The notes under the pieces were generated by a model. It saw nothing but the letters and a program-made list of their open reading frames with translations, was not told the DNA's origin and searched no databases. This document shows, one piece after another, positions 37,355 to 45,190 of a stretch of 64,000 nucleotides of DNA; position 1 is the stretch's first letter; each line of letters opens with the position of its first letter. The translations under genes were made by a program, and so were the position numbers. The DNA is taken from assembly GCF_016653635.2 (NCBI RefSeq), contig NZ_CP067420.1, positions 51,001-115,000 of the forward strand, written 5' to 3'. Source of the DNA: Skermanella sp. TT6 (GTDB taxonomy: Bacteria; Pseudomonadota; Alphaproteobacteria; Azospirillales; Azospirillaceae).

Positions 37355-38937
37355 GCCACGCTGGCCGTCGGCCGGGGAGCCGTCTCGAACGCCGCCGGCT
37401 GCGCGGCGCCGCCCATGTCCTGGTCCAGCGTGTCGGCCGCGATCCAGCCCGACATCATGACCATCGGCATGCCCGGACCCGGATGGGCGGCGCCGCCCGC
37501 CAGGTACAGTCCGGCCAGCTCGCGGCTCCTGTTGCCCGGCTTGAAGGCGCCGAAGAACCTGCCGTGGCTCGCCAGGCCGTAGATGGCGCCGTTCAGCACG
37601 CGGTAGCGGTCGTGGATGTCCTGGGGCGTCAGCCAGCGCTCGACCTTGATGCGGCTTTCCAGGTCCTTCATTCCGCCGGTCCGCGCCAGCTTGTCCAGGA
37701 TCACCCGGCGGTAGGCCGGAAGCATCTTGGACCAGTCATGGTGCGGGCGGAGATAGGGGGTGTGGACCAGGACGTAGAGCGCCTCGCCGCCGGGCGGGGC
37801 GACGCCCGGCTCGGTCCGCGCCGGGGCCGCGATGTAGCAGGTCGGGTCCGGCGCCGGCTCCCCCTTGCGGTAGATCCAGTCGAACTCCTCCTCCGCGTCG
37901 CGGGAGAAGACGAAGTCGTGGTGGGCCAGGTGCTCGTAGGCGCGGTCGAGGCCCAGATACAGCACGACGCCGGAGCAGGCCGGCTCCGGCTTCCGCTTCC
38001 GCTCGAAATTGACGCCGACCTCGCCGCCGACCAGCTCGCGGTATGTCCGCACCGAGTCCATGTTGGACACCACGGCGTCCAGCCCCACGGTCTCGCCCGA
38101 CGCGGTCTCGACCCCGGTGGCGCGGCCCTGGGAGGTCAGGATTTTCCGCACCCCGGTGTTCAGCCGGAACTCGACGCCCAGCTCGCGGGCCAGCTTCTCC
38201 AGCGCCAGGGGCACGGCGCGGGTGCCGCCCATGGGGTACCAGACGCCGCCGTCGGTCTGCATGTGCGCGATCGAGCACAGCACCGCCGGAGCGCCGTAGG
38301 GCGACGATCCGACATACTGGACGAAATGGTCCAGCATCTGGGCGATCCGGGCGTCGGGGACGTGCTTGCGCACCGTGCCGGCGACGGTGGAGCCCATGCG
38401 CAGGCTCAGCACGTCCGACAGGGTGGAGGCGTTCAGGTTCGCCTTGAAGTTCAGCGTGTCCTTGATGTCCTCTACCGACTTCCAGAAGAAGAACCGGTCG
38501 GACACCTCGTGCAGCCGCTTGGAGCGGGCGATGAAGTCGCGGTATCCGGCGCCCGCCTTGCTGCCCGGAGCGTAGCGGTCCAGCTCGGCCGCCATGGTCT
38601 CGACGTCCTCGACCAGGTCCAGGACGGAGCCGTCCTCGAAGAAGCAGCGCCATTGAGGGTCGAGCCGCACCAGGTCGAGTTCCCGGTCCATGTCGCGCCC
38701 GGCCTCGGCGAAGATCCGCCGGAGGACGCGCGGCACCGTCAGGATGGTCGGCCCCATGTCGAAGCGGAAACCGCTCTCCTCCAGCACCGCGGCCTTGCCG
38801 CCGGCCCAGGCGTTCGCCTCGAACAGCACGACCTTGTGGCCGCGCGCCGCCAGGGTGCAGGCCGCCGCCAGGCCGCCCAGCCCGCCGCCGATCACGCCGA
38901 TCCTGCCTCCGGCCTGGCCGCCGTTCCGGCCGCTCAC
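37351..38937 (-). CDS. CrtI/CrtN-family carotenoid desaturase or oxidase (second copy)
   Basis: The 528-residue flavoprotein has GVIGGGLGGLAAACTLAARG (residues 14-33), the CrtI-family FDMGPTILTVPRVLRRIF and the C-terminal GLYLAGGAAHPGPGMPMVMM. It starts with GTG 38937, which overlaps the stop of the preceding desaturase gene (GTGA). Two CrtI-type genes in tandem are usual where one desaturates and the other oxidises the chain ends, as CrtN and CrtP do in C30 pathways. Which of the two it is cannot be told from the sequence alone. Confidence 0.88.
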   Translation of the reverse strand: MSGRNGGQAGGRIGVIGGGLGGLAAACTLAARGHKVVLFEANAWAGGKAAVLEESGFRFDMGPTILTVPRVLRRIFAEAGRDMDRELDLVRLDPQWRCFFEDGSVLDLVEDVETMAAELDRYAPGSKAGAGYRDFIARSKRLHEVSDRFFFWKSVEDIKDTLNFKANLNASTLSDVLSLRMGSTVAGTVRKHVPDARIAQMLDHFVQYVGSSPYGAPAVLCSIAHMQTDGGVWYPMGGTRAVPLALEKLARELGVEFRLNTGVRKILTSQGRATGVETASGETVGLDAVVSNMDSVRTYRELVGGEVGVNFERKRKPEPACSGVVLYLGLDRAYEHLAHHDFVFSRDAEEEFDWIYRKGEPAPDPTCYIAAPARTEPGVAPPGGEALYVLVHTPYLRPHHDWSKMLPAYRRVILDKLARTGGMKDLESRIKVERWLTPQDIHDRYRVLNGAIYGLASHGRFFGAFKPGNRSRELAGLYLAGGAAHPGPGMPMVMMSGWIAADTLDQDMGGAAQPAAFETAPRPTASVA

Positions 38938-40487
38938 GACGCACGCTCCTCGATCAGGGCCGTCTGGCCGGCCGCCATGCGGGTCCCGGCCTCCCAGTCG
39001 TGCGAAAGGCCGAGCTGGTCGGCCATCAGGCGGCTGGTGATGCGGGCGCTCTCGAAGATCACCGGCAGGCCGCTGCCGGGATGGGTCCCGCCGCCGACGA
39101 GATAGACGCCTTCCAGGTCCTCGAACCGGTTCCGCGGCCGGAGATGGAGCATCTGGTCCAGCGAGTGGGCCAGGTTGAAGGTGGCGCCGCGATAGATCTG
39201 CATGTCGTTCTCCCATCCCTCGGGCGTCAGTATTTTCTCGTACCGGATGCGCTTCTCAATGTCCGTCAGCCCGATCCGTTCCAGGCGCTTCAGCACCAGC
39301 GACCGGTAGCGCGCCTTTTCCCGCTGCCAATCGATCCCGCCGGTGCGGTGGGCGACCGGGACCAGGACATAGAGCGTGCTGTGCCCCCTGGGCGCCAGCT
39401 CCGGGTCGGTGACGCAGGCGTTCTGGACATAGAAGCTGGGTTCCGCCGGAAGTTCCAGCCCGTCCTCGATCTCCTTGATGTTCCGGGCGTAATCCTTGGT
39501 CAGGTAGATCGTGTGGTGCGCCAGGTCGGGCAGTTCGCCCTCGATCCCGAGATAGAGCATGAAGGTCGAGCAGGAGAATTTCTTGCGCTCGATCTTCTCG
39601 TCGGTCCAGCGCCGGCGCAGGTGGTTGGGCACCAGCCGGCTCATGGTCTGGGCGAAGTCGGAATTCAGCACCAGCGCGTCGGCCTTGTACTCGCCGGCGG
39701 GGGTGCGGACGCCGACCGCCTTGCGGCCCTCGAACAGGATCTCCTCGACCGGTTCGGACAGGCGGATGCGCACGCCCATGTCGGTCGCGGCCCGGGCCAT
39801 CGCCGCCATCACCGCCCCGGTGCCGCCGCGCGGATGGAACACGCCGAACTCGTATTCCATGAAGGACAGGATGGTGAACAGGCTGGGGCAGCGGAACGGC
39901 GACATGCCGAGGTACTTGCTCTGGAACGAGAAGGCGAGCCGCACCCGAGGATCGGAAAAATAGCGGCCCAGGTCGGCATCGACCGACTGGTGCGGCCGCA
40001 TCAGCGGCAGCGACTTCAGCAGCGCCGGGTCGAGCAGGTCGAGCGCGCTGGAGAAGGCCTTCTCCAGCACCGGCCGGAAGGCCGCCAGCTTGCGCCGGTT
40101 GTCGGCCATGAAGCGCGGCAGGTTGGCGGCGTCGGCCGGGCACAGCTTGGCGACCTGTTCCGCCATGGTGGCCGGATTGCCGGACGCCTTCAGCTCGCCG
40201 CCGGATTCGAAGACCAGGTGGTATTGCGGGTCGAGCCGGATCAGGTCCACCTCGCGGTCCAGGTCCTTGCCGCAGGCGGCGAAGATGTCCTTCAGGACAC
40301 GGGGGTACAGGAAGAAGGTCGGGCCCATGTCGAACCGGTAGCCGCCCTCCGCCTCGATGGTGGACGATCGGCCGCCGATCCGGTCGAGCCGCTCAACGAC
40401 GGTGACATCAGCTCCCGTCTTGGCCAGCAGCATGGCTGACGCGAGACCGCCCGGTCCCGCACCGACGATCACGATCCGGCGGCTCAT
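38934..40487 (-). CDS. CrtI/CrtN-family phytoene or squalene desaturase (first gene of the operon)
   Basis: The 517-residue protein has the N-terminal FAD motif IVIVGAGPGGLASAMLLAKTG, RFDMGPTFFLYPRVLKDIF, and the C-terminal GVYLVGGGTHPGSGLPVIFE of bacterial carotenoid desaturases. The segment FSCSTFMLYLGIEGELPDLA is close to the CrtN pattern. No phytoene synthase (crtB) or diapophytoene synthase (crtM) lies in the window, which fits use of squalene made elsewhere but does not prove it. It is the promoter-proximal gene of an eight-gene overlapping operon and is divergent from an aldehyde dehydrogenase. Confidence 0.9.
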   Translation of the reverse strand: MSRRIVIVGAGPGGLASAMLLAKTGADVTVVERLDRIGGRSSTIEAEGGYRFDMGPTFFLYPRVLKDIFAACGKDLDREVDLIRLDPQYHLVFESGGELKASGNPATMAEQVAKLCPADAANLPRFMADNRRKLAAFRPVLEKAFSSALDLLDPALLKSLPLMRPHQSVDADLGRYFSDPRVRLAFSFQSKYLGMSPFRCPSLFTILSFMEYEFGVFHPRGGTGAVMAAMARAATDMGVRIRLSEPVEEILFEGRKAVGVRTPAGEYKADALVLNSDFAQTMSRLVPNHLRRRWTDEKIERKKFSCSTFMLYLGIEGELPDLAHHTIYLTKDYARNIKEIEDGLELPAEPSFYVQNACVTDPELAPRGHSTLYVLVPVAHRTGGIDWQREKARYRSLVLKRLERIGLTDIEKRIRYEKILTPEGWENDMQIYRGATFNLAHSLDQMLHLRPRNRFEDLEGVYLVGGGTHPGSGLPVIFESARITSRLMADQLGLSHDWEAGTRMAAGQTALIEERAS

Positions 40488-40697
40488 GGCGCGTCACCAT
40501 GGCGTCGCGACACTGGATACGGGGACCCGTTCGGCATTCTGGAATCCGCTCCCTGTTTGTTGAATGAGGCGAGGTTCGACGTATCTGCCCATTTCCAGCC
40601 CGGTTAAGACCGCTTCGCGAGCGAATGGGTAAGCTCTTTCGATTGGTTTTAATCGATGGGGAGTTTGGCGAGAGTCCGCCGGAAGGAATGGGGCATA
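40488..40697. promoter_or_regulatory. Divergent promoter region between the carotenoid operon and the aldehyde dehydrogenase
   Basis: The 210-base gap must hold the promoters for both directions. A short palindrome, TCGATT-GGTTTT-AATCGA (40639-40656), lies about 40 bases before the aldehyde dehydrogenase and could be an operator. No convincing -35/-10 pair stands out. A shared control region would link the dehydrogenase to the carotenoid genes. Confidence 0.45.
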
Positions 40698-42191
40698 ATG
40701 GATCGTCATGGCACGACAGAAACTGGATTGATGACTCCCGAAGTCCAGCACCCTCGCGGCGGCGCCGAGATTATTCCGGAGATGCGGTCCGCCCAGGCCG
40801 CCTGGGAGCGAACCGCCGTGGCCGGCCGGCTGGACGTGGTCGCCCGGCTGCGCCGCCTGATCGCGCGCGATGCCCGGGCATTGGCCGACGCGGTCGGCGA
40901 GCGTCCCGGCCGGGCACCGGGCGAGACCGCGGCGCTGGAGATCCTGCCGCTGCTCGACGCCTGCCGCTTCCTGGAGCGGGAGGCGGTGGCCCTGCTGGCG
41001 CCCCGCAAGCTGGGATCGCGCGGCCGGCCGGCCTGGCTGTTCGGCGTGGCGGCGGAAATCCGGCGCGACCCGCTGGGCGTCGTGCTGGTGATCGCACCGT
41101 CCAACTATCCCCTGTTCCTGCCCGGCGTCCAGATCGTCCAGGCGCTCGCCGCCGGCAACGCGGTCCTGGTCAAACCGGCGCCCGGCTGCGTCGCTCCGAT
41201 GGATGCCCTGCTCGGCCTGCTCGGCGAGGCGGGATTGCCGGACGGTCTCTGCCACTTGCTGGACGCTTCGGTCGAGGCGGGGCGGGAAGCGATCGCCGCC
41301 GGAGTGGACAAGGTGGTGCTGACCGGCTCGGTCGCGACCGGCCGGCGCGTATCGGCCGACCTGGCGGAGCACCTGACGCCGGCGGTGATGGAACTGTCGG
41401 GCAACGACGCCGTCTTCGTGCTGCCCGGCGCCGATCCGGACATGGCGGCCCGGGCGCTGGCCTACGGGGTGCGGCTCAACGGCGGGGCCACCTGCATAGC
41501 GCCCCGCCGGGTCTTCGCCGACCGGTCGCTGGCGCTCGACCTGGAACGCCGGCTGGCTCCCCTGGTCCTGAACGCGGCGCCCGTCGCCGTGCCGGAACGC
41601 ATCCGGCAGCAGGTCGCCCGGCTGGTGGAGGAGGCGGAGGCGGCCGGCTGCCGGCTGATCGGCCGCCCGTTCCGCGCGGAAGAGCCGGAGATGGCGCCCC
41701 TGCTGGTCGCCGACGCCGTGCCTGAGCTTGGATTGCTGCGGGAGGACATCTTCGCGCCCGTCCTCTCCCTGGTGCCGGTCGCCGGCGAGGAGGACGCGCT
41801 GGCGGCATCGTCCCACTGCGACTACGCCCTGGGAGCGGCCGTCTTCGGCCCGGAGAAGCGGGCGCTGGCCCTGGCCGGCCGCATCCGCGCCGGGGCGGTG
41901 ACGGTCAACGACCTGATCGTCCCGACCGCCGATCCCAGGCTGCCCTTCGGCGGGCGCGGGGCCAGCGGCTTCGGCACCACGCGCGGGGCGGAAGGGCTGC
42001 TGGAGATGACCGCCTTGAAGGCGGTCGCGGTACGCGGCGGGCGGTTCCGGCCGCACTACGATCCGCTGGGACCGGCCGACTCGGCCATGATGTTCGATTA
42101 TATAGAAGCCGCGCACGGCTCCGGCGGGCGGTTGCCGGCGGTCAAGCGGCTGGTTCGGGGGCTGATGGGGCGGTCCGCCTCAAGAACCTGA
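40698..42191 (+). CDS. Aldehyde dehydrogenase, probable carotenoid aldehyde dehydrogenase
   Basis: The 497-residue protein is a complete NAD(P)-dependent aldehyde dehydrogenase: VIAPSNYPLFLPG (Asn136), Lys159 in AVLVKPAPG, general base Glu232 in MELSGND and nucleophile Cys266 in NGGATCIAPRRVF. The ATG at 40698 follows GGAAGGAATGGGG. C30 carotenoid pathways need an aldehyde dehydrogenase (AldH) to turn the terminal aldehyde into a carboxylic acid before glycosylation; the divergent position next to two CrtN-type genes makes that the best guess. The C-terminal 40 residues extend beyond the usual length. Confidence 0.85.
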   Translation: MDRHGTTETGLMTPEVQHPRGGAEIIPEMRSAQAAWERTAVAGRLDVVARLRRLIARDARALADAVGERPGRAPGETAALEILPLLDACRFLEREAVALLAPRKLGSRGRPAWLFGVAAEIRRDPLGVVLVIAPSNYPLFLPGVQIVQALAAGNAVLVKPAPGCVAPMDALLGLLGEAGLPDGLCHLLDASVEAGREAIAAGVDKVVLTGSVATGRRVSADLAEHLTPAVMELSGNDAVFVLPGADPDMAARALAYGVRLNGGATCIAPRRVFADRSLALDLERRLAPLVLNAAPVAVPERIRQQVARLVEEAEAAGCRLIGRPFRAEEPEMAPLLVADAVPELGLLREDIFAPVLSLVPVAGEEDALAASSHCDYALGAAVFGPEKRALALAGRIRAGAVTVNDLIVPTADPRLPFGGRGASGFGTTRGAEGLLEMTALKAVAVRGGRFRPHYDPLGPADSAMMFDYIEAAHGSGGRLPAVKRLVRGLMGRSASRT

Positions 42192-42221
42192 CTCCCGCTG
42201 GAGCTGTGCCCGATCCGATGC

Positions 42222-42305
42222 GTTGCGCCGTGGGCGCAACCTACGATCGTCGGCCCGCATCGCCTTCACCCTGCATCGAGCCGTAGGTTGCGCCCATGGC
42301 GCAAC
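42222..42305. repeat. REP-like palindrome with 25-bp arms
   Basis: GTTGCGCCGTGGGCGCAACC plus five bases (42222-42246) pairs with 42281-42305 with only two mismatches; the arms are themselves partly palindromic (GTTGCGCC and GGCGCAAC). The spacer is 34 bases. It lies between the convergent aldehyde dehydrogenase and lipoprotein genes, a typical REP/BIME location, and may also act as a transcription barrier. Confidence 0.78.
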
Positions 42306-42386
42306 ACGGTGCGGCGAGTGGAACGGCAGGCTTCGTGGCCCGAAGCAGTTCAACCCGATCGGGCACAGCTCTAGTGGCCATGGAAA

Positions 42387-42938
42387 TCACTGCGCGGGAC
42401 CGCTGAACCGTGGATCGTTCAGGAAGGGATTGTCGCGGTCATTGCCACCGCCCTGGCGTTCCCGGGCGGCCGCCCCCGGGTCGCGCGGATCGTCGTCGCG
42501 CTGGAAGCGGGGGTCGTTCAGGAAGGGGTTGTCCCGGTCGTTGCGGTCCATGGTCCGGTTGCGCTCGGCGTCCCGACGCCGTTCGGCGGCTGCCCCCAGG
42601 TCAGGCGGACTGATGTCACGCCGGACCGGAGGAGCCGGAACGAAGCGGTTGTCGCGGGTGTAGCGATGCCGATCACGGTCGCGCCGATCCCGGCGGCCGT
42701 ATCGATCCCAGGGGTCACGCCGATCCCAGATGTCGCGCCGGGCATCCTGTTGCCGTTCGATGGCCGCCCCCAGTGCAACGCAGGCACGCCGGTTCCCGGC
42801 CTGGCAGGACCAGTGGAGATCCTCGACCTGGCTTCGGCCGGAATATCCACCCCAATCCGGGGAATAGCGTTCGCCGGTGGTCGGCACGCAGGCCATGACC
42901 AGAAGCGACAGGGCGACGATTGGACCGCGCGTGATCAT
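42387..42938 (-). CDS. Predicted lipoprotein rich in Arg/Asp with a duplicated C-terminal motif
   Basis: The 183-residue protein opens with a lipoprotein signal (MITRGPIVALSLLVMAC, lipobox LVMAC). Two further cysteines (HWSCQAGNRRACVALG) follow in a short SEL1-like helix. The middle is extremely rich in Arg and Asp (DRYGRRDRRDRDRHRYTRDN) and likely disordered. The motif NDRDNPFLNDPRF occurs twice, near residues 132 and 166, separated by an acidic/Ala-rich linker. No family is recognised. It is transcribed away from the phnF gene on the same strand after a 78-base gap. Confidence 0.72.
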   Translation of the reverse strand: MITRGPIVALSLLVMACVPTTGERYSPDWGGYSGRSQVEDLHWSCQAGNRRACVALGAAIERQQDARRDIWDRRDPWDRYGRRDRRDRDRHRYTRDNRFVPAPPVRRDISPPDLGAAAERRRDAERNRTMDRNDRDNPFLNDPRFQRDDDPRDPGAAARERQGGGNDRDNPFLNDPRFSGPAQ

Positions 42939-43016
42939 GACATTGTCCGGAAATCAGGTGCTCGTTTACATGAACAACCGATCAAAATGAAAATTCCGCG
43001 ATCGGGCCGTTACGGA

Positions 43017-43739
43017 TCACCCGTCCACCACCACCTGCACCCGGTTTCCGGCGAAGCGCGCGACGCCGAATTCCAGCGGCCGGCCGGCGGGGTCGATGTT
43101 GACCGCCTCGGTCACCAGCACCGGGGTCGTGCGCGCGATCTTCAGGTGGCGCATCTCGTAGCTGTCGGGAAGCCGCGCCGTCACCCGCGTGGTCTTGCGG
43201 GTATAGTCCGGGACCCCCAGCCGGCGCAGCGTCTCGGTGATCCGGCCGGCCTCGTTGTACGTGGCGATCAGGTCGGGAAAGCGCGCTTCCGCGAAATAAT
43301 GCGCCGCGATGCCGATCGGCTGGCCGTCGGCCAGCGACAGCAGCTCGACCAGCGATACCGGGTCGCCGACGGCCAGGCCCAGCGCCCTGGCCGTCGCGGC
43401 GTCGGCCGGAAGCACCGTCGCCCGGAGAACCTCGCCCGACGGCGTGCGCGCCTGCCGGCGGATGTTCTCGCTGAAGCGGGTCCGCTCCGTCAGCGGATAG
43501 TCGATCACGCCTTCCTGCACGAAGGTGCCGCGGCCCTGCTCGATCCGCACCAGGCCCTGGTCCTGGAGCAGGGCGCAGGCCCGCCGGACGGTATGGCGGT
43601 TGACGCCGAAGCGGGCGGCCAGTTCCTCCTCGGTGGCGAGACGGCTTCCGGGCGGGAAGGTGCCGCGCTCGATGTCCCCGTGCAGTTCTTCGGCGATCTG
43701 TCGCCACAGGGCGATTCCGGCGCCGCGGTCGAGGTTCAT
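43017..43739 (-). CDS. phnF: GntR/HutC-family phosphonate regulator PhnF
   Basis: PhnF represses phosphonate-use genes. The 240-residue protein has an N-terminal GntR winged helix (about residues 8-75: ALWRQIAEELHGDIERGTFP, LATEEELAARFGVNRHTVRR) and a C-terminal UTRA effector domain with IGIAAHYFAEARFPDLI and RTTPVLVTEAVNIDPAGRPL. The ATG at 43739 is chosen because MNLDRGAGIALW is the family start. It is divergent from phnM, with a 12-bp palindrome between them. The rest of the C-P lyase cluster is absent from this window. Confidence 0.92.
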   Translation of the reverse strand: MNLDRGAGIALWRQIAEELHGDIERGTFPPGSRLATEEELAARFGVNRHTVRRACALLQDQGLVRIEQGRGTFVQEGVIDYPLTERTRFSENIRRQARTPSGEVLRATVLPADAATARALGLAVGDPVSLVELLSLADGQPIGIAAHYFAEARFPDLIATYNEAGRITETLRRLGVPDYTRKTTRVTARLPDSYEMRHLKIARTTPVLVTEAVNIDPAGRPLEFGVARFAGNRVQVVVDG

Positions 43740-43820
43740 GTGGGCTGCATCCCCGGGGAAGGTTGCCGATATGGATTGTTTACAACATCGCCGCCGCTCC
43801 ACATACTCGGGCAACGGCAG

Positions 43821-43832
43821 TCATCTAGATGA
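43821..43832. promoter_or_regulatory. Probable PhnF operator
   Basis: TCATCTAGATGA is a perfect 12-base palindrome centred in the 120-base gap between phnF and phnM, 28 bases before the phnM start codon. GntR/HutC-type repressors bind such short palindromes with a TA core, and autoregulation from the divergent gap is usual. The assignment to PhnF is inference from position. Confidence 0.6.
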
Positions 43833-43859
43833 ATCCCTTCATAGACGGTTCGCAAGGGC

Positions 43860-44996
43860 ATGGAAACCAACATCACCAATGCCCGCATCGTCGGGCGCGA
43901 TGGCATCGCGACCGGCAGCCTCTCGATCCGCGACGGCGTGATCGCGGCGATCGACGACTCCGCCGGAGACCTTCCCGGCGCGCTGGACTTCGAGGGCGAT
44001 TTCCTGCTGCCCGGCCTGATCGAGATGCACACCGACAATCTCGAGAAGCATTTCTCGCCCCGCCCCGGCGTGACGTGGCCGTCGCCAAAGGCCGCGGTGA
44101 TCGCCCACGACCTCCAGGTCGCGGGCGCCGGCATCACGACCGTGTTCGACGCGGTGTCGGTCGGCGACTACGACAGCGGCGGGGAGCGGCGGCGCATGCT
44201 GGCCGACGCGGTCTGGGCGATCGGCGCCTGCGTCGGTCAGGGGTTGCTGCGCGCCGACCATCTGATCCACCTGCGCTGCGAGGTCTCGGACGCCGGAGTG
44301 GTGGAGATCTTCCAGCAGTTCGCGGACCATCCCCTGCTGCGGCTGGTGTCGCTGATGGACCACACGCCGGGGCAGCGGCAATGGGCGGAAATGTCCAAGT
44401 ACCGCCTGTTCTACCGGTCCAAGAACTGGACCGAGGCGGAGTTCCAGGCCCACCTGGACAGCAGGATCGAGAGCCAGCACCGCTACGCCCGCCTGCACCG
44501 CGACCAGATCCTGGAACTGGCGCGCCCGCGGGCATTGCGGCTGGCGAGCCACGACGACACCACCGAGGACCATGTCGCCGAGGCGGTGGCCGCCGGAATC
44601 ACGATCTCGGAGTTTCCGACGACCCTCCAGGCTGCCCGCGCGGCGCGGCAATCGGGCATGCGGGTGATCATGGGCGCTCCCAACCTGGTGCGCGGCGGTT
44701 CCCATTCCGGCAACGCCTCGGCGGCGGAATTGGCGGGGCAGGGACTGCTGGACGGGCTGTCCTCGGACTATGTCCCGTCCAGCCTGCTCCATGCCGCGTT
44801 CCTGCTCCATGGCGTGGTCGGCATCCCGCTGCACCGGGCGATCGCCACGGTGACCGCCAACATGGCCGACATGCTGGGCCTGCCCGACCGGGGCGTGATC
44901 GAGCCGGGCCGCCGCGCCGACCTGGTCCGGGTCAGGCTCGACGGCGACCTGCCGGTGGTGCTGACGGTCTGGCGCGAGGGCCGGCGCGTCGCCTGA
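43860..44996 (+). CDS. phnM: Alpha-D-ribose 1-methylphosphonate 5-triphosphate diphosphatase
   Basis: PhnM removes pyrophosphate from the triphosphate intermediate of the C-P lyase pathway. The 378-residue amidohydrolase-fold protein has the metal-binding segment PGLIEMHTDNLEKHFSPRPG (His57, His64), VSLMDHTPGQRQW, LASHDDTTEDHVAEA and SGLSSDY-type residues (LDGLSSDYVPSSLL). Length fits the family. It is regulated presumably by the divergent PhnF. phnGHIJKL do not follow: the next gene, five bases away, is a convergent DUF1289 gene. Confidence 0.95.
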   Translation: METNITNARIVGRDGIATGSLSIRDGVIAAIDDSAGDLPGALDFEGDFLLPGLIEMHTDNLEKHFSPRPGVTWPSPKAAVIAHDLQVAGAGITTVFDAVSVGDYDSGGERRRMLADAVWAIGACVGQGLLRADHLIHLRCEVSDAGVVEIFQQFADHPLLRLVSLMDHTPGQRQWAEMSKYRLFYRSKNWTEAEFQAHLDSRIESQHRYARLHRDQILELARPRALRLASHDDTTEDHVAEAVAAGITISEFPTTLQAARAARQSGMRVIMGAPNLVRGGSHSGNASAAELAGQGLLDGLSSDYVPSSLLHAAFLLHGVVGIPLHRAIATVTANMADMLGLPDRGVIEPGRRADLVRVRLDGDLPVVLTVWREGRRVA

Positions 44997-45001
44997 TACC
45001 C

Positions 45002-45190
45002 CTACTTCTTCCTGTCCTTGCCCTTGAGGTGGGTTTCCCGGACCCTGCGGTTGATGGCGTCCTTCTCTTCGTCGGAGAAGGACTTCCACGCCTTCACTTC
45101 GGCCCGGGTGCGGCCGCAGCCCTTGCAGACCTTGTCGCTGTCGTACTTGCAGACGTCGGTACAGGGATTCTTGGTCTTCAGCTTTGCCAT
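45002..45190 (-). CDS. DUF1289 small cysteine-motif protein
   Basis: The 62-residue protein has four cysteines, NPCTDVCKYDSDKVCKGCGR (Cys10, Cys14, Cys22, Cys25), the pattern of DUF1289 proteins, which probably bind a metal or Fe-S centre. The remainder, TRAEVKAWKSFSDEEKDAIN, is also typical, and the tail is basic. It starts inside the last codons of the opgH gene (overlap 45178-45190), so it may be translationally coupled to glucan synthesis genes. Function is unknown. Confidence 0.9.
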   Translation of the reverse strand: MAKLKTKNPCTDVCKYDSDKVCKGCGRTRAEVKAWKSFSDEEKDAINRRVRETHLKGKDRKK

